Of a DNA stretch of 64,000 nucleotides, positions 45,803 to 57,354 are shown in pieces. Origin of the DNA: Paraphaeosphaeria minitans (lineage: Eukaryota > Ascomycota > Dothideomycetes > Pleosporales > Didymosphaeriaceae); the NCBI GenBank assembly GCA_015832175.1, contig WJXW01000006.1:1240001-1304000 (forward strand). The letters are read 5' to 3'. A program made the translations under genes and the position numbers. The notes below the pieces were generated by a model, which saw only the letters and a list, made by a program, of their open reading frames with translations, searched no databases and was not told the origin of the DNA. Position 1 is the stretch's first letter, and each line of letters starts with the position of its first letter.

Positions 45803-45896
45803 CTGGTGGGTGTCGGTCAGTCCAGGGCGACAATGAGGGGTAGGTAGGTATGGCGGGGTAGCGGCGCGCGAACGGAGCTGCATCGGCGCTGCTTAC
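45803..45896 (-). other. Probable 5'UTR intron of the peroxiredoxin gene
   Basis: On the minus strand a strong donor (GTAAGC at 45896), a GACTGAC branch-like site and a CACCCACCAG acceptor end five bases before the ATG. The 94-nt interval includes an out-of-frame ATG that splicing would remove. Confidence 0.55.
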
Positions 45897-45897
45897 C

Positions 45898-47763
45898 TTG
45901 GGTTTGATTGAAGATGTGAGGGGGCACGGAAGATGCAGCTGTCGTCTGCTGAATGTGGGTAGAGTCGTTGCAACGGGAGAGAGTTATCGGAGTCGAGAGC
46001 GGGTTGGAACTTGAAGCGCTGGAATGCGCTCATCGAGACCCTTCTTGTATACCAGCTAACAGAGGCTCACAGCTCCGAAGTGGCATAGCGTTCTTTGGCT
46101 CCGAGCACGCAATCCTCTCTTGTGGGCAACGAAGCCTTTTCTGCCTCCACCCCACGCCACTCTCACCCTTTCAAGCCAATCATGGGCTCATTTCATAGAG
46201 CCACCAGGCCCATCATGCCGAATGCGAGCGCTGGCGCAACTCTCCATGATTATTGCATGTTTCTCGGCGACTCGATTGCTCACTTCACCAGCATCGGCGT
46301 GTCCTGGTCCAGCAGCCGACGGCAATGCAGCCTCAGACATGCTTCTTCTTTGCACAAAGCTCAAGAGCCCGTGTGCCGGACAGCTTGCTCATGTCGATAT
46401 CCCACCGGCAGCGTCCTGTTGTCGATATACCACTGACAGCGTACTCTTGTCGACATGCCACTGACAGCGTGCTCTTGCCAACATACCACTGACAGCGTAC
46501 TCTTGCCAACATACCACTGACAGCGTACTCTTGCCAACATACCACTGACAGCGTACTCTTGCCAATATACCACTGACAGCGTACTCTTGTGTCTACATAC
46601 CACTGCCTGCTTACCCATGTCGATATACCACTGACAGCGTACTCTTGTCAACATACCACTGACAGCGTACTCTTGTCAACATACCACTGACAGCGTGCTC
46701 TTGCCAACAAATCACTGACAGCGTACTCTTGCCAACATACCACTGACAGCGTACTCTTGCCAACATACCACTGACAGCGTCCTGTTGTCGATATACCACT
46801 GACAGCGTACTCTTGTCGACATGCCACTGACAGCGTGCTCTTTTCGACATACCACTGACAGCGTGCTCTTGTGTCTACATACCACTGCCTGCTTACCCCT
46901 GTCGATATACCACTGGTCCACACCCGCCTTCTTTGGACGCAGTCCACAAGCAGTGGAGCAGTGGAGCAGTGGCGCCAGAACACACAACCGTTTGCAGACA
47001 CCCTATCTACCGTAGGTAGCCATCGGCGCCAGATTACCATGCGGACACTACGTCCCGCCAAGAAAGGTCCTCCGGGGCGACCATTGCGTCTCCGTTAGTG
47101 CATCAGTGCCTCTTTATTGACCTCGCCGCTATCTGGCACGTGGCACCATCACACAGAACAACCGCCATACCAAGCATGTGAAATGCAGCCGTGCCGCATC
47201 TGCACTGTATCCAGAACTGCCAGAGAGGCATATTTCAGCTTCCACAGTACATGCACAAAGGTAGAGCCAATTCGGCGAGGTGGTGAATACATGTCTAATG
47301 ATAGCATCCCGAACCGAACCTTGAATGCGTCACCATCGTTGCTGCGTTCGGACCATCTCCACCATCGTCGTGAAGATTTACCACCTTTTGCCAATGACAC
47401 ACTCAACATTTCCACTATAACACGCAAGAGCCTTGCCCAAACTCAATTTTTTTTTTCCGCGCCGGGCGTCAGCCGCTTCTAATACCCGGCACTCCAGGTC
47501 TGGTGCGCTTTCTTCGTCGTATTCCCGTCGGAACCAACCAAATCCCCGACAAATCCGAGAAGAAAGCCTTCGCCGCCGATGCGCTACCTACTTAATCGTA
47601 AAAGTACCGGGAACTAGCTCCAATCCGACCCATGTGGGTCTGGTCACCATGGCCCAATTTATAACTGTTGACCTGCATCGCATCTTGTTCTTCGATCTGC
47701 CCGATACTGCCTCCTACCCCGAAGACCACTGCTTGACGAGAACGTAGATGCATTCTACGAGCC
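45898..47763. other. Intergenic with minisatellite, and MFS promoter
   Basis: Apart from the 28-bp minisatellite (46392-46918, listed separately), this holds the peroxiredoxin promoter and the presumed promoter of the MFS gene, including a T-run near 47446-47456. No supported gene. Confidence 0.5.
46392..46918. repeat. 28-bp minisatellite, about 19 units
   Basis: Tandem units begin about every 28 bases (anchor word cactgacagcgt at 46431, 46459, 46487, 46515, 46543, 46571 and so on); two steps are 30 bases. Variants differ mainly in a central cassette: ttgccaac, ttgtcaac, ttgtcgac or gtgtctac. The same ordered set of variants (cctgttgtcgat first, gtgtctac then cctgcttaccc last) occurs twice, at 46403-46640 and 46769-46918. 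This indicates a higher-order duplication with internal unit loss. Because 28 is not a multiple of 3, all three minus-strand frames stay open, producing false repetitive ORFs. Confidence 0.93.
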
Positions 47764-49638
47764 ATGGCCGATTCAATAACTAAGCGACTTTCGTCGCCAG
47801 AGTCGCCATATGCCGGCGGTGAAGCTTCGGGAATAAACGCGAGCAGCCCGGTCACAAAATTGCATGGTGTACCGGAACCCCAACCCACAACCGCAGGAAG
47901 ACCTGATACGAAATTCGATGAGAAGAGCACCACCGACGATGTGCCTGAGAGCGAGGAGGAAGAGCCTGGCGAGATCGTGTACCACTACCTTACTTACACG
48001 ACCGAACTACCTCAACCAACATCAGTATGCCCGACGAGAGCGAGCCAACAACCAGCACCCGAAGCGCCCGACTTGAAGAAATTCGATTCCCCGCTCGACT
48101 GGCCTGAAACTAGGAAGAATATGACGATCTATTTTTCTTGCTTCATCACAGCTTTGACTGCGTTCTCGGCTGGATCGTACTCACCAGGTGTGGGCCAGAT
48201 GACGGAGGAGTGGCACGTTAGCAGCGTTGCCGCTTTCGTAGGAATAACCACGTTTACCTGTGGTAAGGCTGTTCCTTTTACTTCTTAAAAAAAGTCATTT
48301 GAAGCCCATCCTAACTATTCTCAAGGATTCGGAGTCGCGCCCATGATCCTCGCACCGTTTTCTGAGATCAACGGCCGCCGTCCCGTCTTCATCGCTTCGG
48401 GAATCCTCTTCGTCATCTGCCAACTATGTACAGGCCTAACACAATCCTATGCGGGCATGCTCGTCGTACGCTTCTTCGCCGGCGTAGGCGGATCTACCTT
48501 CTCCACCATGGTCGGCGGCGTCGTCTCAGACATCTACCACGCCGAAGACCGGAACAAGCCCATGGCCCTCTTCTCGGGAAGCGCCCTCTTTGGAACCGGC
48601 TGGGGTCCTCTCGTTTGCGGATTCATCGCGCAGAACACCACCTGGCGGTGGATCTTCTACATGCAGGCCATCATGAACGGGGCAGCCGTGGCCGTCATCT
48701 GCGTCATCTTCAAGGAAACCCGCGGCAGCGTGCTCCTCAGCCGCAAAGCCAAAGCGCTCAACGAGTGGTACGCCGCGCGCGAAGAAGCCGGATACTACAC
48801 CGTCAACATGCCGCGCCCCGACGGAAAAGCCGCCTTGCCCCAGCGCATCCGGTGGAAGGTAAAAGAGGACGAGCTGCGCGCCAGCCTGGTGAGCATGATC
48901 CGCACCTCGCTCGTCCGCCCCTTTCTCTTCCTCTTCACCGAGCCCGTCGTCTTCTTCTTCAGCCTGTGGGTCGCCTTCTCCTGGGCGGTGCTGTACCTCA
49001 CGCTCGCCGCGATCCCGCTCGTCTTCCAGCGCAACCACGGCTTCTCGCTGGAACAGGCCAACGCCGTCTTTGCTGCCATGTGCGTGGGCGCCATCATATC
49101 CACCATCATATCCATCTACCAAGAGAAGATTGCGAAAAAGTACGGGAAGCTGGCGAACACGCCCGAGGGACGGCTGTACTTTGCGTGCATCGAGAGTGCG
49201 TGCATGCCGATTGGGCTGTTTCTGTTCGGTTGGACCAGTTCCTCCAAGATCCATTGGATCGTACCGGCCATTGCGATTTCCATCGCGACCATTGGCATTT
49301 TCAGCATCTACCTGTCGACGTTCAACTACCTCGCGGATACGTACCACCGGTATGCCAGCTCGGCGCTGGCCGCGCAGAGTTTCTGCAGGAACATACTCGG
49401 TATGTGGGGCCTTTGTGATATACTGTGACTCGGATTGGTAGCTAACGACTGAATAGGCGGCGTCTTCCCGCTCGTGACGCGGCAGATGTACAACCGACTT
49501 ACCTTTGGCGGAGCCTCGAGCTTACTCGGCGGCATTGGAACCCTGCTGACCATCGTCCCGTGGGTGCTCGTCTTCTACGGCCCCAAGATTCGCCGCAGGA
49601 GCAAGTTCGCGTCCGAGATTATGAACACTCGTGACTGA
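47764..49638 (+). CDS. MFS transporter, DHA1-type drug/polyamine H+ antiporter
   Basis: Three exons: 47764-48262, 48326-49399 and 49457-49638, with introns of 63 and 57 nt and 584 residues. A hydrophilic N-terminus of about 120 residues, with an acidic run (ESEEEEPGE), precedes the first helix (MTIYFSCFITALTAFSAGSYSPG). After the first intron comes the MFS signature loop (APFSEINGRRPVFIASG). Further features are WRWIFYMQAI around TM5-6, a cytosolic central loop with ETRGSVLLSRKAKALNEWY and the second half from RTSLVRPFLFLFTEPVVFF. These motifs are typical of the DHA1 family of fungal exporters (polyamine, drug or toxin efflux). The substrate cannot be deduced and no biosynthetic cluster surrounds it. 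The start context is gccATGg. Large open frames in the +2 and minus frames are GC-driven shadows. Confidence 0.92.
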
Positions 49639-50039
49639 TGCCCTGTTGACCTGACGTTTTTGGCTGCTTGTTGCTTTCATCCCGTGCATGATACCCATAT
49701 TCGAAGTTTCAGGCATAGCGTTTGCATGGTAGCTAGATTGGTCTGTTGTTTGCGATGCATATTTGCGGGCATGGTGACCACGCGTAGACGAGATAGAACA
49801 ACATTCTATCCATCCGAGCTGATGTGAACCTTGGTCTTTGATCCATGGAGCCTGGAAGAACGCGGCCCAGTCCAAACGTCAGCGAGTTGCGCCAGGCTCT
49901 ACTATCGCAGCAGATCACATGTTGATTATCACAACTTGATAAAAAAAGAATTCAAGTGTCACTTGCACACGTTTGAAAGAACAAAATGATGAAGTTCATG
50001 AAACTATCAACGTCTCCTAAGACACTAAGAGCACAGCTT
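49639..50039. other. Intergenic, convergent 3' flanks
   Basis: 400 bases between the stop codons of the MFS and MPDU1-like genes. Nothing else supported. Confidence 0.5.
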
Positions 50040-50989
50040 CTAGCCACGGCGCCTAGTGGTAGGCGCGGGGCTCTTTCCAGTTGCTTTCGCGTAGCTCGGG
50101 GCTCCCTTTACGGTGGAGTCGGACGAGGGACCCTTGCCCGCCGCAACGAACCCCTTGTTCAGCTTCTTGCTCTCAGTCTTCTTGGAGGCTGGGCTGTTCC
50201 AGTACACAAGCATTTGCAGTGCAAGGATGGCGTTGAGCACGAAGCCAGCGATGAAGTTGTAGAGGATGAGCGGGTCGGGAACCTCCTGGAGAGTGGTGAA
50301 TATACGTGAGAGCGAGCCGAGGAGATAATTGATGACCTGGTTGTAAAGTCAGTAAACACTCACACACAGGCATTCGAGGAACTTACAGCGAAGGCGCTCA
50401 GCTGTCCGGTACCACCCTGCTGGTACACGGTCCAAATCTGGGGCAGCTTGCTTGCTACACTAAGCACGCCAGCACCCGCCTGTAGGTAGCCCAAAGCCTT
50501 CACATCGACAATGTCTGGCCTCGCAAGCGCAGCGCCCACGGCGACGAGGCCAGCCACCCATGCGCCGACACTGCCCACGCCCTTTCCTCCAAACTTCAGG
50601 ACCAAGCTAGCGATGACCACGTTCTGTACAAGGATCAAGGCAGTCTCCCCGTAGGTGCTGAACGGAAATCCATGACGGACATTGTACGCGAGGCTGATCA
50701 AATAGCTGCCGCTCTCGAGCAGGTAGGCGAGGAAAGAGATGCCTTCGGCGGACTGCGCGTTGAGGATCTTGAGGAGCTGCGGGACCTTTACGATGGACGA
50801 TGCAGCGATAATGCCGATGCCGAGTCCTTTGCTGATGGCGAGCTTGAGGCACTCTGGCGACGCGAAGGGATCGATGTCAACGATGAGCGTCTTGTAGCAC
50901 ACAGGACCGATAAGGCTTCGGCCCGTCTCCACGAGCGGAGCCGGGAGATTGTGCGTGATAGGCTGCAGTGCTGAGCGAAGGGCGTCCAT
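50040..50989 (-). CDS. MPDU1/Lec35-like PQ-loop protein
   Basis: Minus strand, exons 50989-50387 and 50336-50040, a 50-nt intron and 299 residues. Two PQ-loop motifs are seen: SIVKVPQLLKILNAQSAEGIS (P70-Q71) and ASKLPQIWTVYQQGGTGQLS (about P183-Q184). Several helices surround them (ISKGLGIGIIAASS, ISFLAYLLESGSYLISLAYN, TALILVQNVVIASLVL, VINYLLGSLSRIFTTLQEV, LILYNFIAGFVLNAILALQML). This is the arrangement of mannose-P-dolichol utilization defect 1, an ER membrane protein needed for use of dolichol-linked mannose and glucose in glycosylation. The C-terminal tail is Lys/Ser-rich and cytosolic, ending TTRRRG. The start at MDALRSALQP was chosen because the sequence upstream in frame is not protein-like. 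Confidence 0.9.
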
Positions 50990-52315
50990 GGTGGTGGTTG
51001 ACGGCGAATGTGAAGCGAGTGCGCTGTTGCTCACTGGTGGGCTGACGCAAGATATTTCGAGTCGCGTACCTAGTGACGCAAAGGCTTGGCGATCGTGAGC
51101 CAGGGTCTTGGCCCATGCACTTTTGTACGTTGAGCCTAGGGTGACTTTGACCACTATCGTTGTCTACAATTTTGACCCAGTAGCAGAGGCGTTCATAGGA
51201 GAGGCTTACTCAACCCATGTTACACGAATGAAACCCCCCAGAGGACTCTCGGATCGACACGCAGACTGGATGTTGTCAAATTACCATAGGTACTCATCGA
51301 GCACGCCCGGGTGCTCGTCTGGGAAGCTGGAGTGTATTGCGCAAAAAAAGAAACTTGCTAGAATCGATCAGATTTGTGCGTCCTTGCTAGCAAGGAAGAC
51401 TTGATCCGTTGGTATCGCTCTGGAAGAGTTCGAGGTCACAACCCGGAGAGACCTCCGTTCCACTGCTCACACATGGATGAAGAAAGCGCACTGCGCAACC
51501 ATACTTTTGATGTCAAAGCTGCGGGGGACACGGTGATCGAGTACCAGGCTGAAGGTAGCCCTGTGCTTCTTCAGGGCTTCGTCTACAAGAGATACTGCTG
51601 CACCTCGTGTCCAACAGAAGTCGAGATCCGAGTTTAGCCAAGGTCGCGATGCGCTGGCCACGCCATCAAAGCAACGCGGGAGAAGCCGTTTGTGTTCTCT
51701 ATATCGTGGTAAATTAACTTAGGCACTCATGGATCCCATCGATAGGGAGTGGCGGGCGTTGGTGCGGCAGGTTGGAGGGACATGAGAAAATGACTTGGGT
51801 GCAACGCATGTGGCTTCCATATCGACCAGGTTCGAGAGATAAATCGCGTTGAGCGGAGACTGTTTTGTTCCGTTTACCTGAGGGCGGATAGCAAGTCTGA
51901 TATTGTTATGTATGTCACCGACGGCGCGCGCTGAAACAGCAATTTGATGATATACAGTAGAGTGTACTGTGTTACGCTACGGGAACTCTTGGCAACGTCA
52001 TTTGTTTCTTGTAAAGGTGTCCAAGTGTACTCTGCCATCCCTGTGTTACATGAAGTGCAGCCAGCAGACGTGTATGCAACATGTACATTGTGTTGTCGAT
52101 TCTACGCTACTGCTATATACACTAACCAAGCTTCCGTGAGGTATCCCTACTATGCAAAACGATAACCAAAGCACCCCCCATGCACCGTCCCATGACTACG
52201 CGCCAACGCCACATGTACAAATCGCTTCAATCTGAAGCCAGTAACGAGTCGAGATGAAACCTGCGTCCAAAGTCTGATGCGGACTCAAGCATGAAGCGAG
52301 TGCAAGTAACGTCTT
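50990..52315. other. Intergenic, no supported gene
   Basis: About 1.3 kb. A plus-strand frame at 51374-51637 (87 residues) has a Cys-rich end but no recognisable motif and is not called. Confidence 0.5.
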
Positions 52316-55300
52316 TCAAACCCTATCCTCGGCAAAATCAAGTACTTCGCAATCGTCTTCAAAGAAACCTTCCTCCTCGTCTTCGACGCCGTCGCGCCTC
52401 GTGCGCCTACGCCTAGTGGTCACGATGACTTGTTCAATCTCGTCCTCTCCATCGCGTCGGATAAGCTTGTTCTCGATCCGTGCCGCAACGCCAGCAATCG
52501 CGTCTTCATCGCCCGAGTCGAAGTGTTGGGTGACAGGAGACGAGATGCGGATCGCCTCCACGTCATCACCAAAGAGCCATGGCGTTTCATCGTTTTCGTG
52601 AATCAGTTCGGACACAAGCTCTGGGGTCTGATACTCGCTACTGCTCGACAGGGTTTTAGGAGGTTGCCGGGCAAAAACGAAGCGTGTTACCCGACGATCG
52701 GTATAAAATGGTTGATAGGGGGGGTTTGTTTCGATTTCCGAGAAGCTGAGAGGTGCAGGTGTCGTTTCTACCGGCTTAGTGGCTGAACCTGCACACAGTG
52801 AGCGTCTCTTACATGTTTCAATACAACACAATGTGACTTACCAGTTCTGGCTTTGTGAGCAGGCAGCGCTCGAGGAATCCATTCGCCGTGAACGTCATGA
52901 GGTTCTTCTGGTTCGTCTGGCTGGGCATACAGCTGAGCAGCGATCGAAGGCGCGAGTACTGAATCGCGGATGGGGAGAAGGCCAAACTCAGATATCTTCT
53001 TCTTCGTTATTGAGTTCTCATTGGCGGATTTGCCCTTCCCCGTTGCAGGCCGCATCTGCACTCGATGGATCTGCAACACTCCACCGGCTACCAGCGCGAT
53101 ATGGCCCCGCCCTTTCCCGGCAAGCCATCTGACAGAGTGACTCTTTACGCCACTAAGGGAAGTTGGCAATGCTAGCTTGTTGTCGCCGGCATGGCGAATG
53201 GTGTTGATCTGCTTGCCGACTCCCACAGCCACGGCTTTTCCAGATTTGGCACCAGCAGCTGGTGTCATGCCGAGACCCTTGAAAGTGAAGCGGGAACCGT
53301 TGGTATTGCTACCAGGTCTGATTGCATCGAGCCATGGCCTAGCTGTGCCACTCAAGGCTTGCATGGCGGAGTTGACGGTACTGCCGCGGCCAGCGTCAGT
53401 TGGTTCAGCTTTTGGCGTGGCAACATCGTTCGGTTTGCGAATGCGCCTAGGGGGTGGCCATTGGAACGCCGACGCAGGCATGAGGAACATGTGCACAGTT
53501 CCCTTGTCAGTGATGACTGCGACCTTATCAAATCTCGGCGCAGACCAGATCACGTCCACCACGCTAGAGACAGTCATGCGACTGAAGCGTGCGACCTGGC
53601 GTACATGTTGGCCTGTGGCCTGCTCCCTGGTAGTTTTACGTGCCCGTCGAAAATTCAAGCGCTTGAGGTCCCAAACCTCGTAGACGTCACCTTTCTTGTT
53701 AATCGTCATCAGCATTAGACCACCCGGCGAAAAGGAGAGGAAGCTGCAGCCCAGTATTGCAAGGAAAGTAGCAATGGGGTTCAGTGCCGTCTTGCTCTTG
53801 GTTTCTTCGGCATCGTGGAGCCTTTGGAGATCGAGAATCGAAATGACGGTAGCTTCTTGTCTCGGAGCTTGGTTGTGACCGTGAGTTGGAGGGAAGTACT
53901 GCTGCGAAGGATCGGCGCCGTATGCGTTGGCTCCGTTTGGCTGAGTCCCCTTGTTCATATAATTCTTGTATGCCTGTATACCCTTTTCAGTGGCCCATCT
54001 TGCACTCTTAATCGCTACCTGTGTACCTTCCTTCGTCAGGCGATTGATTAGACCAGGAGTTTCGGGTGCGTCCACGGCGCAATTCACGGAAGGTTGCGAT
54101 GGAACAGTGTGGTGTGCCAACCCCGGAGGACGTTCATATTGGCCTGATACCAAAGGAATACCATTAACGGGGAAGTGTACAGTTGATGCTGGGGGAGTAA
54201 ACACCAGCCAACGTTCCGACAGCGAAACGACAGGCACACCGTATATCTCCGGAGTGATGTCTTCATGGCTACCATCGGCGGCGCTGGACGCACTGGAATG
54301 GATCACACGTTCTCGCGGCTGCACAGTGGTCCAGATTTTTCCTATGCAGCGGAAGGACTCTTGGAGGTCTTCACGTGGCGTTGAATAAGGAGCAAAAATA
54401 AAGACTTCACCACTGGCACCAGAGGCTATAGTCACGAATTTCCCTTTTGCATCGACCGAGAAATCGCCGATCGGGGGCGGCGGTTGGAACAACGGACTGT
54501 CCACGGGCGATGTGACCGATATGAACGGACTCTGGTAGAGCACGGCAATCTTACATTTCTCCTTGAGAGAATATACCTCAACCGTTGTTTGGTAACTGGT
54601 GATCCGGGCGGCTGCTTCGGTTCCGTGAGGAGAACTAGGGCGACTGGGAGAATCAGAAGAGCCGTCGTCATCGACGGAAGGCACATCGCTTCCACTGCTA
54701 CTTCTGTTGTCACCTAAGACAGGTCCATGGATGACGAGAACTATCAGAGGTCGTACGGCAGACAGTGGATCTCTCCGAGAGGTCCATGGTAAAATTTTCG
54801 CCCCTATCACGCCGCCTCTTAACCCTTCCAAGCGACCCAATACGTCCATCTTACCTTTCTCCACTCTGAAAACGTCAAGACCGCCCTGGTATCCTACCAG
54901 GAGAACGTTCTCGGCGTTTCGAGCCGCTTCGTCTGCCGCCATACCGAGCGAATCGAAGCCACAGAAGTATCCGTCCTCACCAGCAGCAACGCCGTCAGCC
55001 GCGGCGTCATTGAGCCCGAGGTTGAAATCGGGCAAATCGTAAAAGTGAGTTTGGGGTTGATGTGGAAGTGGAGGGTTTGCAGCAAATTGCTGAGAGCGCG
55101 GCCGACCTCCAACATGGGAGAACATGGACGCCCTGCGGTCTCTTGGGTCCCTGGCAGGAGACTCGTGAGGGGAACCGCGCAGGCGGCCGCCGAAGCTGGT
55201 ATATTGGTCGGGGGTGCTGCGAGGATTCATGCCCACGACAGGAGGCGAAGCAGAAACAGCAGCTTGCGCATAGATAGCAGTGCGGGCGTTGGACGAGTTG

Positions 55301-55768
55301 TAAAAATGGGGCGGCGAGCCGTTTATGGGGATACCGGCGTTGGTCGGGGATGCTTGGTTCGCGAAGAAGGGCAAGGACTTGGTCCACTCGTTCGTGTATT
55401 GGGCGGCAGACTTGGTGGTGGCACCGAGAGCCGACAGCAGCGGAGAGGTGGTTGCATTGTACGAAGGACCTGCGGGTGACGCGGAAGAAAAACGCTTCGC
55501 AGCAGGCGGCGAGTTTGCTCTGTATGGAGGAGTCAGCGTTCGCTCGATCAAACAGGCGGCACGACACGATGCAGGGGCGAAGTACTCACATCTCGCGCGG
55601 ATATATGCGGATGACCCTCTCGCCATGTCTATCTCCTCTTCCCAGCTCATTTCGGGCGGGATTTCGGCCGCGGGCGTCCACGGTCGGGTTGCGTGCGTGC
55701 TTGTGTAGATGCGTGAGGTTGGACACGGGCGGCGTATGGTCGGGCGCGGGTCTGGGCGATGGGCTCAT
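52316..55768 (-). CDS. BCAS3-like beta-propeller protein
   Basis: Minus strand, exons 55768-55590, 55519-52842 and 52788-52316, with introns of 70 and 53 nt and 1,109 residues. A disordered Ser/Pro-rich N-terminus is followed by propeller blades: VLLVGYQGGLDVFRVEKG, then TVEVYSLKEKCKIAVLY, GDFSVDAKGKFVTIASGASGEVFIFAPY, VVSLSERWLVFTPP, a helical linker (TQVAIKSARWATEKGIQAYKN), TVISILDLQ, FLSFSPGGLMLMTINKKGD and VVDVIWSAPRFDKVAVITDKG. The order, the interrupting helix and the final IDL/FSPGG/VITDKGT blades correspond to BCAS3, whose animal form acts with PHAF1/C16orf70 at phagophores. The C-terminus is acidic with a basic patch (RRRRTRRDG). An unspliced start at 55650 (MSWEEEIDMARG) is the alternative model. 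The 70-nt intron is favoured by a GTGAGT donor, a GCTGAC branch site and a CATACAG acceptor. Confidence 0.8.
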
Positions 55769-57354
55769 TCAAATAGCTGGTCGGGTTCGGGGGCGCGGTG
55801 GGTTTGGTGCAGGACACGCGGTGGGTTCGGTGCAGGACAAGACGTGGTGTTGAGGTCCGAGACGGAGGAGTGGTTGGGATGAGACAAAGGGCGGATGCGT
55901 CATTCACCACAGCACGGTACCAGGGCTGAGCTATCACGCGATCAGCCGGCAGAGACTGTGGACACGATGTGGTGTCTCGAGCTGTTCTGCGTGGGAAGAG
56001 GTGATCTGGCAGCTTCGACCGTGAGTCTGTTGTCGAGGCGGTGGGCGGTGGGCGGTGGGCGGCGGGGCGCTACGACACCCTGGTTGAGCTCCAGACGGGG
56101 GCAGGAACGAGGCGGGCGAGCGGATGGAGAAGGTGCGATCGGGTCGCCACAGGTGTGGGTATGGAGCAGGAGCGTGTACTGTGTATATTGGTGCGCGACT
56201 CTCAAGGCGGACTTGGGAGAGTGTGAGTCGGAGGCTCAGAGGCTCAGAGGCATGCGGCGAGCAGTCCACTTGGTTGGTGTACCTACCTCGACGAGGGGCA
56301 CACGGCGCACCTGCAGCTACTGCCGACACGCGCCTACCGCAGCTCTGCCCCGCCCACGGCCGGCCGACTCGGTGCTAATACACAGCAAGACCTCGTCTCC
56401 TCCACTCTGCGCCTCTCCCGCTGAAAGCCGCCAAACCACATGCTTACGTTGGCCTCTGACCATGGCGATGAGTAGGTAGATAGATATCTACTTACTGATG
56501 AGTAGGTAGGTAGACCATCGCCTGGAACCGGATGCGGACCCGTGAGCATTCCAGCCGGGCCGGCCCAGCACATGACTTGCACGCCCGAAACAAGCACATG
56601 ACTTGCCCGCCCAAACAAGCACATGACTTGCCCGCCCAAACAAGCACATGACTTGCCCGCCCAAACCAGCACATGACTTGCAAGTCCAAAACAAGCACAT
56701 GACTTGCCCGCCCAAAAGTCACCTGCGCCGCCGCGTGTAGCCGTGAGGTGGACAGCTTCCTTGCCGTGACCACCTCAGAAACGATGAGGTCATACGAGGG
56801 AACCCCCTGGCTGCCCTCATCGCTTCGTCTGCTGCTCGCCATGCGCCTCGTGTTGACCTTCTCCTTGGCCTGAGCACCTTTGGCGAGCACCTACGACTCA
56901 CGAGCTCGCCATTCGAACGACATTGCTGCTTGCATGCACTAACATAGCGAGATGCAGTGAACCCAAGCTTGCATAGGTGGCGAATTCCCGACAATCCTGT
57001 GCCTCCCACCAACGTACCCGTCCGAGACAACTACAACAACAAGAGCTCCTCTGCCTACGTTACAGATCGATGGTGGTTACACCTCAATCCCGTGTCCCGT
57101 GAGACGGCTAATCCAGTGTCAAATAGGCTAAACCTCCGCAGCTGTCCCGTGTTGCCCATCCTGAAGTGAAACTTCTCTTTCTAGTACCTAGACCGTGAGT
57201 CCTGCATCTCGTCCAGTACCTAGTGCGGCATCAACCATACTCCTATACCTGACGCCTTCCGCCATTCACCAGCCTGTTTCTTGCTTCCGCGGGCGAACAT
57301 CTGCTGTCCTTCAGCTGCTTCCACAGTACCGGCTCCTGCTCTTCTTGCACCATC
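55769..57354. other. Intergenic, GC-rich leader and minisatellite
   Basis: About 1.6 kb, with the promoter side of the BCAS3-like gene, G-rich stretches near 56040-56075, TAGGTA-type tracts at 56470-56514 and the 25-bp minisatellite. No supported gene. Confidence 0.5.
56568..56716. repeat. 25-bp minisatellite, six units
   Basis: Units begin at 56570, 56596, 56621, 56646, 56671 and 56697 with the word acatgacttgc followed by a cgcccaaa block; spacing is 25 or 26 bases. The fifth unit carries a caagtcc variant. Minus-strand frames through it are open and repetitive but not credible genes. Confidence 0.88.

Noticed and set aside
46392..46918. CRISPR-like array
   Set aside because: Units are head-to-tail without unique spacers, and the host is a eukaryote. 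It is a minisatellite.
46333..47061. Overlapping repetitive minus-strand ORFs
   Set aside because: They are the 28-bp minisatellite read in its three frames; a unit not divisible by three with no stop keeps every frame open.
48426..49418. 330-residue plus-strand ORF and 273-residue minus-strand ORF
   Set aside because: Both overlap the MFS transporter and are Arg/His- or Glu/Gly-rich shadows produced by high GC at third codon positions.
56334..56890. Repetitive Cys/Gly minus-strand ORFs
   Set aside because: They pass through the 25-bp minisatellite and have no other protein-like content.
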